Of a DNA stretch of 58,101 nucleotides, positions 1-7,544 are shown in pieces. Both the position numbers and the translations under genes were made by a program. The notes below the pieces were generated by a model. The model made no database searches and was not told where the DNA came from. It was given only the letters and a program-made list of their open reading frames with translations. Each line of letters opens with the position of its first letter. Position 1 is the stretch's first letter. Source of the stretch: Pseudomonadota bacterium (GTDB lineage: Bacteria; Pseudomonadota; Gammaproteobacteria; Xanthomonadales; Xanthomonadaceae); assembly GCA_023388355.1 (NCBI GenBank), contig JAEWGI010000051.1:1-58101 (forward strand), read 5' to 3'.

Positions 1-85
1 CCGCGGGACGGTCCAGTTGGACCTCACTCACTTCCCACGGCGTGGATAAGCCCAGAATCTGGGCGTAAAGATCGACATCTCTCAT
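1..85 (-). CDS. ISL3-family transposase, N-terminal fragment cut by window edge
   Basis: Reading leftward from an ATG at 85, the frame stays open to the window edge (28 residues). It begins MRDVDLYAQILGLSTPW, which matches the usual opening of ISL3-family transposases (a [K/R]DLYAxxLGLxxPW pattern followed by a VxLD strand). The rest of the enzyme, including the zinc-binding region and DDE catalytic domain, lies outside. The gene starts only 10 bp after the stop codon of the upstream nuclease-like gene on the same strand, and no Shine-Dalgarno sequence is obvious. The family call rests on a short N-terminus; it could be a remnant. Confidence 0.7.
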   Translation of the reverse strand, partial: MRDVDLYAQILGLSTPWEVSEVQLDRPA

Positions 86-95
86 CCACGAGAGG

Positions 96-1139
96 CTACG
101 CTACCCACTCAAAGCGGTGAAGCGCCAAACTTTCCTCCATGCGCTTCCTCAGATGAGGATTGGGAGCCTCTGGAATTACAAGGATCTTCCGGACCTTCGC
201 GCGGTGGAACTGTTCTTGCGCGACGAGAGAATGCAACAAAAGTTGTCCGATAGCAGTGTAGAGGTCGGTTGACGACATGGACGTCTTCACCTCGAAGAGC
301 AGCACCGCGTCCCGCTTCCGTATTGCTAGGTCGACCTGCTGGGACTTCAGAACCATTCCCACCTCCTCCAGCTGCGCCCTCAGGTGCTGGACGACGCGGC
401 CATGCCTTACTTCGACGATCACAGCCTCTCGGCGCGGCAGCTTGCGCTTCCCACAGAACTCATCGAAATAGTCACCGAGACGTCCATCGATCAATTGGGA
501 CAGAGCACGTACACCAGGTTTCGACTCGATCTCTGCCTCTGCGGCCTCCTGCGTCATGACCGCGTCAGCGGCGCGCCGAATCTCCTCAGCGAAGTCGGTG
601 ATTTCTTCCACGAGTTGCGGAGAATCCAGGCTTGCGACGAGTAATAGCGGCGTGGCTCCTTGCGAGGTCTCGACCAAGGTCGTTGTCGCGGCCGCCTCCT
701 GTAACAATGCGTCCTTCCTGACCCTCGACATGCCGCGTGTCACGATTCCCCTGTGTGCAAGTACGGCTGCCCCCGACTCGATGTCCTGGACGAAGGCGCC
801 TCCGTGCCTACGTCCAAACTCTTTGATCGGCACGTTGAACTGTAGGTCTATCATCAGAAATGCGTTGGATTCCGGGTCTCCTCTACCAATCAAATTAACG
901 TAAGCATCGCCATTCTGTGAGAGCTCGCTGGACCACCAGGGCACGTCTTGACCACGCTTGCTCCCGAAATGTACTCGGACTTCGGCATGTCCGCTGGGAT
1001 AGCCGACGACTTTGGTCATGGGAAACTTCAGCTGCTTCTGGAGGCGCTTGGTCAGCTGGTCTGAGAGCTGCTTCAACTCTGAGACATCTTCGATTTCTCG
1101 ATATTTGTACATGGTCTCGATTTTCTGTGCGACACGCAT
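96..1139 (-). CDS. PD-(D/E)XK nuclease-like protein, function unknown
   Basis: A protein of about 347 residues (367 if a TTG at 1199 is used). The ATG at 1139 is preferred only because it is the first ATG; the nearest purine-rich stretch lies about 16 nt upstream, so the start is unsure. The C-terminal third carries a typical PD-(D/E)XK signature: an Asp in QQVDLAIRKRD, then LLFEVKT (the E-x-K pair), then a helix with AIGQLLLHSL whose Gln is the usual fourth motif residue. The N-terminal two thirds (about 230 residues) are not recognised. Such proteins act in restriction, repair or mobile-element contexts. It lies directly upstream of an ISL3 transposase start, so its last codons could be altered by insertion. 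No methylase or partner gene is visible. Confidence 0.55.
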   Translation of the reverse strand: MRVAQKIETMYKYREIEDVSELKQLSDQLTKRLQKQLKFPMTKVVGYPSGHAEVRVHFGSKRGQDVPWWSSELSQNGDAYVNLIGRGDPESNAFLMIDLQFNVPIKEFGRRHGGAFVQDIESGAAVLAHRGIVTRGMSRVRKDALLQEAAATTTLVETSQGATPLLLVASLDSPQLVEEITDFAEEIRRAADAVMTQEAAEAEIESKPGVRALSQLIDGRLGDYFDEFCGKRKLPRREAVIVEVRHGRVVQHLRAQLEEVGMVLKSQQVDLAIRKRDAVLLFEVKTSMSSTDLYTAIGQLLLHSLVAQEQFHRAKVRKILVIPEAPNPHLRKRMEESLALHRFEWVA

Positions 1140-1469
1140 ATCGGAAACATGCTTCTCCCTAAAGCATGACTCGCCATAAGCGCCTATGCTTCGCGACAAT
1201 CTACCGCAGTGCGCCCTACCACCACTGTTGTCACACTGATCTAAGCCAGACCGCTGTGGATTGAAAGCGATCCTACTCTACCCCCGATAAACATCCCAAA
1301 TCACCCGCTGCCTTCGACGCTCATGGAAATCGGCAGCGAGGACCCTCACGAGCGCTGACCATCCGGTAGGCGCCTGGTAGTAGTATCGCCGCCGATTTCC
1401 AGCACAGGCGAGCGGCGCGATATCCGGGCATTACCCCAGCGCCCACGTAACGCACGAGCGCGCGACGGT

Positions 1470-2144
1470 TCATGGCTGCGAGGGTCCGATGTCCTTGACC
1501 AATGCAGCGACGCTGCCGTCGATCGTCATGCTGCCGCCGGTCAGCTCCAGGATCAACCGGTTCAGGCGAGGCGTACGGAGCAACGCGACGATGGTGGCGG
1601 CCACGTCGTCGCGGGAGATCACGGTATGCACCTTGGCCAGGCCCAGGTCGACATGGCCGCTGCCTGGCGCGTCGGTGAGTTCTGACGGGCGTACGATCAA
1701 CCAGTCGAGGTCGGTCATCACCAATTGCGTCTCGGCCTTCTTCTTCTCGACCATGTAGTGCTCGAACGATGCATCCGTGCGACGCTCGCGCCAGGCCTCG
1801 GGAAACACCGAGACCAGGACGAAGCGACGTACCCCGGCGCGCGTGGCCGCCGCGGCCAGCTTGCCCGGCCCGTCGCCGTCGACGCGCGTGGTCGCCCCTT
1901 CGCCCCCTCTGCCACCGGCGCCGGCGCTGAACACGATCGCGTCGCAGCCGCGCAGGGCCGCAGCCAGTGCGTCCACCGACGTCGCCACAAGGTCACCCGG
2001 CACGGTCAGGATGCCGTGCGAGGCCAGCGTCTGAGCCTGATCCGGCCGTCGCACCAGGCCGACGGCTTCGTCACCGGCCTCGGCTAGTCGTTGTGCCACC
2101 CGTCGGCCGACGCCGCCGGCGATTCCGATGATGAAGACCTTCAT
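1470..2144 (-). CDS. NAD(P)-binding atypical SDR (NmrA/YwnB-like)
   Basis: 224 residues. The N-terminus MKVFIIGIAGGVGRRVAQRL is a Rossmann fold with the GxxGxxG nucleotide motif at 7-13, followed by an Arg pair (VRR) suited to NADP(H). The later segments VRRFVLVSVF and LDWLIVRPSELTD are typical of the atypical short-chain NAD(P)H-binding family that lacks the classic YxxxK pair. Substrate unknown; relatives include quinone reductases and flavin or sugar epimerase-like proteins. Its ATG overlaps the stop of the upstream DJ-1/PfpI-type gene by 4 bp, so the two are translationally coupled and probably serve the same stress response under the adjacent AraC regulator. Confidence 0.8.
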   Translation of the reverse strand: MKVFIIGIAGGVGRRVAQRLAEAGDEAVGLVRRPDQAQTLASHGILTVPGDLVATSVDALAAALRGCDAIVFSAGAGGRGGEGATTRVDGDGPGKLAAAATRAGVRRFVLVSVFPEAWRERRTDASFEHYMVEKKKAETQLVMTDLDWLIVRPSELTDAPGSGHVDLGLAKVHTVISRDDVAATIVALLRTPRLNRLILELTGGSMTIDGSVAALVKDIGPSQP

Positions 2145-2842
2145 CGCGACGACTCTTGTCCCGCCTGCCGAACATCGGCGAGCAGACGCCGGGCGGCGTC
2201 GGCCGATGAAGCCGGGTTCTGGCCGGTGATCAGCAGGCCGTCCTGCACGACATGGCGTCCCCAGTCCGGGCCGCTGGAATAGAGGCCGCCCTTGGCCTTG
2301 AGCTCGTCCTCCACCAGGAACGGCACCACCTCGGTCAGGCCCACGGCCGCTTCCTCGGTGTTGGTGAAGCCGGTGACCTTCCTGCCCTCAACCAGCGGTC
2401 GGCCCTCGGCGTTTCTCACGTGGCGAAGCACGCCGGGCGCGTGGCAGACCAGGGCGACTGGCTTGTCCGCCGCGAGAAAGCTTTCGATCAGGCGCGCAGA
2501 GTCCGGGCTTTCGGCCAGGTCCCACATCGGGCCGTGGCCGCCCGGATAGAACACCGTGTCGAAGTCCGCCTGGTCCACGCTGTCGAGGCGCACGGTCGCG
2601 GACAGTTGCGCGGTCGCCTGCGCATCGGCCTCGAAGCGACGGGTATCGTCGGTCTGGAACGCCGGCTCGTTGCTCTTGGGATCGAGCGGCGGCTGGCCGC
2701 CCTTGGGCGAGGCCAGTACGATCTGCGCGCCGGCATCCTTGAACACGTAATACGGAGCGGCAAGCTCTTCGAGCCAGAAACCGGTCATGCGGCCGGTGTC
2801 GCCGAGTTGGTCATGGGAGGTCAAGACCATCAGAACTTTCAT
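2141..2842 (-). CDS. DJ-1/PfpI superfamily, Hsp31-like glutamine amidotransferase-fold protein
   Basis: 233 residues starting at ATG 2842, which follows a good AAGGAG site (upstream in-frame codons are not conserved-looking). The fold is class I glutamine amidotransferase-like: a nucleophile elbow ALVCHAPG places the catalytic Cys at 133 with His 134, YPGGHGPMWDL at 99-109 is the usual preceding loop, and WLEELAAPYYVF at 23-34 supplies the Glu that activates Cys in Hsp31/YhbO-like proteins. Relatives are chaperone/glyoxalase III-type proteins that deal with methylglyoxal and protein glycation. Cytosolic: no signal peptide. It sits between an AraC regulator (40 bp upstream) and an NAD(P)-binding reductase (4-bp overlap), suggesting one carbonyl- or redox-stress operon. 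Confidence 0.85.
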   Translation of the reverse strand: MKVLMVLTSHDQLGDTGRMTGFWLEELAAPYYVFKDAGAQIVLASPKGGQPPLDPKSNEPAFQTDDTRRFEADAQATAQLSATVRLDSVDQADFDTVFYPGGHGPMWDLAESPDSARLIESFLAADKPVALVCHAPGVLRHVRNAEGRPLVEGRKVTGFTNTEEAAVGLTEVVPFLVEDELKAKGGLYSSGPDWGRHVVQDGLLITGQNPASSADAARRLLADVRQAGQESSR

Positions 2843-2882
2843 TTGCGTTCTCCTTCGGGGGTGGTGAGACAGACGTCCTGCC

Positions 2883-3491
2883 TCACGGCAATGCATGACG
2901 GGACACTGCCAAGCGCGGCGGGGGCTCTACGGCATGTCGTCGGCGCCAGGCCATGGGGCTGTCCCCGACGAGGCGACGGAAGACGCGTGTCAGATGCGCC
3001 TGGTCGCACATTCCACAGGCCAGCGAGATCTGGCACAGCGAGTCGTCCGTGGTCAGCAACAGGCGCTGCGCCAACCGCACCCGCTGGAGCGAGACGTAGG
3101 TCATCGGCGCCTGGCCGAAGCTCTGCTTGAAGGCCCGGGAGAAGTGGCTCGTGCTGAGACCAACAAGTGCCGCAAGATCCGCCACCCGGATCGATGCATC
3201 CAGCCGCGCCTCGATGTGCGCCAGGAGACGGCGGATCTGCCAGGACGCGAGCCCACCTTGAGGACAGGAGGATGGACCGCAGGGTGGGGGCACGTCCTCG
3301 CGGAGTAGTTCCAGCGCCCGGACCACGCAGGTTCTCGCAAACGCACGGTCGGATTGCAAAGCGGCTTTGGCATCGTTCAACAGCACCGCGACCTCTGCGG
3401 GACGGTCGCAATGACCGTCGCCCCGCTCGACCAGGCGAGCGGGATCGATGCAGGAAGCCATCGAATCCGTCATGGCGGATGCTGCGTCCAA
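2883..3491 (-). CDS. AraC/XylS family transcriptional regulator
   Basis: 202 residues from a TTG at 3491 (ATG codons at 3473 and 3461 are alternatives; none has a strong ribosome site). The C-terminal 100 residues are a two-helix-turn-helix AraC DNA-binding domain: IRVADLAALVGLSTSHFSRAFKQ and later ISLACGMCDQAHLTRVFRR, the second being the family signature region. The short N-terminal part (about 95 residues) is Cys- and His-containing and resembles no sugar-binding cupin I can recognise. It lies just upstream of the DJ-1/PfpI-type and reductase genes on the same strand and probably regulates them and itself. A 10-bp inverted repeat lies about 85-170 bp upstream of its start. Confidence 0.85.
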   Translation of the reverse strand: MDAASAMTDSMASCIDPARLVERGDGHCDRPAEVAVLLNDAKAALQSDRAFARTCVVRALELLREDVPPPCGPSSCPQGGLASWQIRRLLAHIEARLDASIRVADLAALVGLSTSHFSRAFKQSFGQAPMTYVSLQRVRLAQRLLLTTDDSLCQISLACGMCDQAHLTRVFRRLVGDSPMAWRRRHAVEPPPRLAVSRHALP

Positions 3492-3575
3492 GAGCCTGTC
3501 CCGGTCTCAATCGCTGCAAAGCAGCGTCAAGGGGAAAGATCACACAGGCGCCGGGACGCTCGCATCGGTTGAAGT

Positions 3576-3661
3576 CCCTGTGTCACCACTCGCCGCCAAC
3601 GCGTCGGCGGGTAGGTGATGGACACGCCGCGGGCAACGCGGCAGGGAGCGACTGACACAGG
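3576..3661. repeat. inverted repeat TGACACAGGG upstream of the AraC gene
   Basis: CCCTGTGTCA at 3576-3585 and its exact reverse complement TGACACAGGG at 3652-3661 flank a second internal palindrome (TCACCACTCGCCG near 3583 against CGGCGGGTAGGTGA near 3604-3617). The whole sits in the 264-bp gene-free stretch between the AraC regulator and the GPP34 gene. It may be a folded repeat element, a terminator for the GPP34 transcript, or operator sites for AraC. Nothing else is evident in this stretch. Confidence 0.45.
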
Positions 3662-3755
3662 GTGATAGTGCGGGGGAATGCCTGGCCGCTCGAACGAGGC
3701 GCCGCATCTTCCGCCAGATCGCGTCTCAACTTCTTCTGCGAAACGGTGCGCGCCG

Positions 3756-4439
3756 TCAGCGGGGCCCATCGATCCGGACGAGTATCGAGGCCAGGATGCT
3801 GTCGATCAGTGCGGCTGAAGCGTGCGCGGCGGACTGGTCGCCGCCGGCTGTCCAGTCTCCGCGTCCAATCGCCTGGGCACGCGTGATGACGATCGAATTC
3901 CAGGGGATTTCCGGATCGAAGTGCTGGAGCGTGCCACTCCCCCACACCAGTGCCGCAAGCGCACCGACACGGGGCGTGGGGTTCGCATCGTCGGCGAGAA
4001 CGCTGCGAATGTCCGCGATCAGCCTGGACCTGCGTCCACTTCCTCCATCCTTCAGCGTTGTCTTCCTGAGCACCCCGAGCACTTTCCCATTCTCCTCGCG
4101 GATGTCGCCCCGGGCCACGAGACGCTCCAGCAGCGGCTGACGGATTCCGCTGCCGATCGCGGTGATCTTGGCCCGGAGCGGACCGGGATTGCCCGCGACA
4201 TGGTCCCAACCCAGGCGAAGGATCGCGTCCGACGGCGGTCTCTCTTCGACCGCTTCCACCCGTGCGAACCCGGTGCCGGCTTGCGTGATCCTCACGTTCT
4301 CATTGAAGGCCAGTTCCGCCAGCACCGCGCCGGCCAGTACGTCGCAAAGGATGTTCTCGCCCGCGATGACGCCCGATTCCGGCTGGAACAGGACCAGCAG
4401 AAGATCCTCGGCGAGAGTCGGTGCGCTTGTGTGTTCCAT
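3756..4439 (-). CDS. GPP34 (GOLPH3/VPS74-like) family protein
   Basis: 227 residues from ATG 4439, preceded by AAGGA at suitable spacing. It opens with TLAEDLLLVLFQPESG, the recognisable start of the GPP34 family, followed by an LAGAVLAELAF helix and, near the middle, KITAIGSGIRQPLLERLVARGDI with a Lys/Arg-rich lobe (KTTLKDGGSGRRSRL). Eukaryotic members bind phosphatidylinositol-4-phosphate on Golgi membranes; bacterial members are frequent in actinobacteria and their role is unknown. No transmembrane segment or signal peptide. It is transcribed divergently from the first 922-residue LuxR regulator, with 297 bp between the starts, so the regulator may control it. Confidence 0.75.
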   Translation of the reverse strand: MEHTSAPTLAEDLLLVLFQPESGVIAGENILCDVLAGAVLAELAFNENVRITQAGTGFARVEAVEERPPSDAILRLGWDHVAGNPGPLRAKITAIGSGIRQPLLERLVARGDIREENGKVLGVLRKTTLKDGGSGRRSRLIADIRSVLADDANPTPRVGALAALVWGSGTLQHFDPEIPWNSIVITRAQAIGRGDWTAGGDQSAAHASAALIDSILASILVRIDGPR

Positions 4440-4736
4440 TGATGGTGTCCTTGTCTGGGATGGCTCCGTCTGGCATTGGCGCCCATGCCCGCGTCGCCGC
4501 AATGCGTTGCAAAGATCCTGCAGCGGGATTCAGCGCGCAGGGCTGCGGGAGTCGATCAATGCCGCCTGGTCAGGCTTGCGCAGGCAGCGGCCGGTTCGCG
4601 TCGGTGAAAGTCCCTTAGTTCCCACCGACCGCCCACCGTACTTCCAGGCTGAGACCGGCTTTCCCGCCAAGCGGCACCGGTTTCGCATCGATTAGAATCG
4701 CAGCGACTGCCGCGCCGGCCGGAAGGGAGGATCCCA

Positions 4737-7505
4737 ATGCGTCCCCGCTCTGGAACGCGCCCGTTGTCCCTTCTGGGGCGGCGCGCAGAATGCGCTGCGC
4801 TTGAACAGGTACTCACCGGGTCGGCCACAGGCCAAAGCGGTGTGCTCGTGGTCCGCGGCGAGGCGGGTATCGGGAAAACGGCGCTGCTGGAGCACGCCCG
4901 CACCACTGCTGCAATGTCGGGATTCCGGGTGGAGTCCGCCGCCGGAGTCGAGTCCGAGACCCAGTTCGCGTTCGCGGGCCTGCACCAGTTGTGCGCCCCG
5001 CTGCTGGACCGGGCAGGCGCTCTGCCGCCCCCGCAGCAGACCGCCCTCGGCGTGGCTTTCGGCCTGCATGAGGGGGCTGCACCGGATCGCTTCCTGGTCG
5101 GGTTGGCGACCCTCAACCTGTTGGCCGAAGTCGCCGAAGACGGCCCGCTGCTGTGTCTGGTCGAGGATGCGCAGTGGCTGGACCAGGCATCCGCACAGGT
5201 GCTTGCCTTCGTTGCGCGGCGACTGGTGGCGGAGCGGATCGCGCTGGTGTTCGCGCTACGCGACCCGACCGATCGGGATGTTCGTGCATTCTCCGGCTTG
5301 CCCGAACTCCAGCTGGACGGACTCGGTCGGCAGGACTCACAGGCACTGCTGGCCGCCGCGGTCGGCGCACCGCTCGACGACGCGGTGCGCGATCGGATCA
5401 TTGCCGAGGCTCGCGGCAACCCCCTCGCGCTGCTCGAACTGCCGAAGAGCGCACTGGCGGCGCAATTGGCCGGTGGTTTCGAACTGCCCAATGCGCTGAG
5501 CGTGCCGCGCCGCATCCAGGAGAGCTTCCAGCAGCGCTCGCGCAGCCTGCCTGCCGAGACGCAGATGCTGCTGCTGGTGGCCGCCGCCGACCCGACCGGC
5601 GACGTGGCGCTGCTCTGGCAGGCCGCGGCGCATCTGGGGATTGCACGCGAGGCGCTGGCCTCCGCGGTGACCGCAGGCCTGGTGGAAGTCGACACGCGGG
5701 TGCGTTTTCGCCATCCGCTCGTACGCTCGGCCGTCTACGCCACCGCTCCCCCACCCGACCAGCGCCGGGCACATGGCGCCCTGGCGGCCGTCACCGATCC
5801 CCAACTCGACCCCGACCGGCGCGCTTGGCACCGGGCGCAAGCCGTGCTGGGGACCGACGAGGAGGCTGCCGCAGCGCTCGAACACACGGCCGGACGCGCG
5901 CGGGCACGCGGCGGGCTGGCCGCTGCGGCCGCATTCATGGAGCAGGCGGCAATGCTGACGCCTGAACCTGCCCGCCGTGCGACACGCGCACTCGAAGCCG
6001 CGTACGCCAGGCATGGGGCCGGCGCGCCCGATGCCGCCGTCGCCCTGCTGGCGATCGCGGAGACAGGGCCGCTGGATGCGCTGCAAGGCGCCCGTCTCCA
6101 GCTGCTGCGCGCCCAGATCGCATTCCACCTCACGCGCGGCGGGGAAGTGCCGGAGATGCTGCTGGACGCTGCGAAGACGCTCGGTCCGTTGGACGCCTGC
6201 CTCGCCCGCGACACCTATCTGCAGGCACTGGAAGCGTCTTTCCATGCCGGTCGTCTGGCGCGTGGCCGCGGCTTGAAGGAGGCGGCCCTGGCCGCCCGGA
6301 ACGCTCCTCGACCGCCGTCTCCGCCACGTCCGGCCGACCTCCTCCTGGACGGGCTGGTCACGAGGTTCACGGAGGGATATGCAGCGAGCGTCCCTACCCT
6401 GCAACGGGCCCTCGAGTCGCTGTGCAAAGACGACCCCAGTACTGAAGTGGACAATGGGCGCTGGCTTTGGCTCGCCTGCCATGTTGCGGCAATGCTGTGG
6501 GACGACGAAGCGATCTACCAGCTGGCCAGCCGCGCTGTCCGGGTGGCGCGCGAAGCCGGAGCCATGTCAACGCTGCCTGCTGCGCTCAACGCCATGGCCC
6601 TGGTGCTGGTGCTCACCGGCGAATTGTCTCGTGCCGCCGAGCTCTTCGCTGAAGAAGATGCGATCGCCCGGTCCACCGGCGCCCCGCCGCTCCCCAACGC
6701 CAGGCTCGTGCTGGCGGCCTGGCGCGGCCAGGAGCATGAGACCACCGAACTGGTCGCGATGATGATCGCGCGGGCGACGGCACGGGGTGAAGGACTCACG
6801 ATCAGCAGTGCCGAAACATCGCTCGCCTGCCTGCGCAACGGACAGGGCAACTACAACGACGCCCTGGATGCCGCGACACCGCCGTTCGAACTCGACGAGC
6901 TGGCCCACAGCAGCATCGCCCTGTCCGAGTTGGTCGAAGCTGCCGTCCGGGCCGGCCAGCCGGAGCGGGCCGCCAAGGCGATGGACCTGTTTACTTCACG
7001 GGCCAACGCCAGCGGTACCCACTGGGCGCTCGGGCTGGCAGCGCGCTCCCGGGCGGTCAGTAGCACCGGTCCTGACGCCGAGGAGCACTACCGCGAAGCG
7101 ATCGAGCGGCTCGGCGAAAGCCGGATGGCAGCCCACCTCGCCCGCGCCCATCTCGTCTACGGCGAATGGCTGCGTCGCGAAGGCCGTCGCCAGGATGCCC
7201 GCGAGCAGCTCCGGATCGCCCACGAGTTGCTCTCGGACATGGGTGTGGAGGCGTTCGCCGAACGTGCCGCCCATGAACTGCGGGCCACCGGCGAGAAACC
7301 GCGCAAGCGCACCGCCCAGCCCACCGACGCACTCACCGCCCAGGAACTGCATGTCGCCCGGCTGGTCGCCACGGGAGCGACCAACCGCGAGATTGGTGCC
7401 CAGCTGTTCCTGAGCCCGCGCACGATCGAGGCCCATCTGCGCAACATCTTCCACAAGCTGGAGATCAGCTCCCGCCGGCAGATCCGGGACGTCCAGCTTC
7501 CCTGA
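4737..7505 (+). CDS. LAL-type LuxR regulator with AAA/STAND ATPase domain (copy A)
   Basis: 922 residues from ATG 4737, which has a clear GGGAGG site. The N-terminal ATPase has a Walker A GEAGIGKT at 41-48 and a Walker B LLCLVEDAQWLD around 138-149 followed by the sensor region LVFALRDPTDRD. The middle (about 330-850) is Ala/Leu-rich helical repeat of TPR type. The last 65 residues hold a LuxR/GerE helix-turn-helix (LTAQELHVARLVATGATNRE, then SPRTIEAHLRNIFHKL). LAL (MalT-like) proteins are large ligand- and ATP-dependent activators. A second gene of identical length and very similar sequence starts at 12142. Copy A is convergent with gcvPB and divergent from the GPP34 gene. Ligand unknown. 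Confidence 0.92.
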   Translation: MRPRSGTRPLSLLGRRAECAALEQVLTGSATGQSGVLVVRGEAGIGKTALLEHARTTAAMSGFRVESAAGVESETQFAFAGLHQLCAPLLDRAGALPPPQQTALGVAFGLHEGAAPDRFLVGLATLNLLAEVAEDGPLLCLVEDAQWLDQASAQVLAFVARRLVAERIALVFALRDPTDRDVRAFSGLPELQLDGLGRQDSQALLAAAVGAPLDDAVRDRIIAEARGNPLALLELPKSALAAQLAGGFELPNALSVPRRIQESFQQRSRSLPAETQMLLLVAAADPTGDVALLWQAAAHLGIAREALASAVTAGLVEVDTRVRFRHPLVRSAVYATAPPPDQRRAHGALAAVTDPQLDPDRRAWHRAQAVLGTDEEAAAALEHTAGRARARGGLAAAAAFMEQAAMLTPEPARRATRALEAAYARHGAGAPDAAVALLAIAETGPLDALQGARLQLLRAQIAFHLTRGGEVPEMLLDAAKTLGPLDACLARDTYLQALEASFHAGRLARGRGLKEAALAARNAPRPPSPPRPADLLLDGLVTRFTEGYAASVPTLQRALESLCKDDPSTEVDNGRWLWLACHVAAMLWDDEAIYQLASRAVRVAREAGAMSTLPAALNAMALVLVLTGELSRAAELFAEEDAIARSTGAPPLPNARLVLAAWRGQEHETTELVAMMIARATARGEGLTISSAETSLACLRNGQGNYNDALDAATPPFELDELAHSSIALSELVEAAVRAGQPERAAKAMDLFTSRANASGTHWALGLAARSRAVSSTGPDAEEHYREAIERLGESRMAAHLARAHLVYGEWLRREGRRQDAREQLRIAHELLSDMGVEAFAERAAHELRATGEKPRKRTAQPTDALTAQELHVARLVATGATNREIGAQLFLSPRTIEAHLRNIFHKLEISSRRQIRDVQLP

Positions 7506-7534
7506 GGCCATGCCGTCCTGCGACGGCATGGCCT
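7505..7534. terminator. bidirectional stem-loop between convergent genes
   Basis: A perfect 13-bp stem (AGGCCATGCCGTC / GACGGCATGGCCT) with a CTGC loop sits exactly between the stop of LuxR copy A and the stop of gcvPB. There is no long T-run on either side, so it may act as a transcript-stabilising hairpin as much as an intrinsic terminator. Confidence 0.7.
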
Positions 7535-7544
7535 GCTGCCCTAC

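Noticed and set aside
3527..3769. Small leftward open frames between the AraC and GPP34 genes
   Set aside because: No ribosome site and low-complexity Arg-rich products; the stretch is better explained by the inverted repeats seen there.
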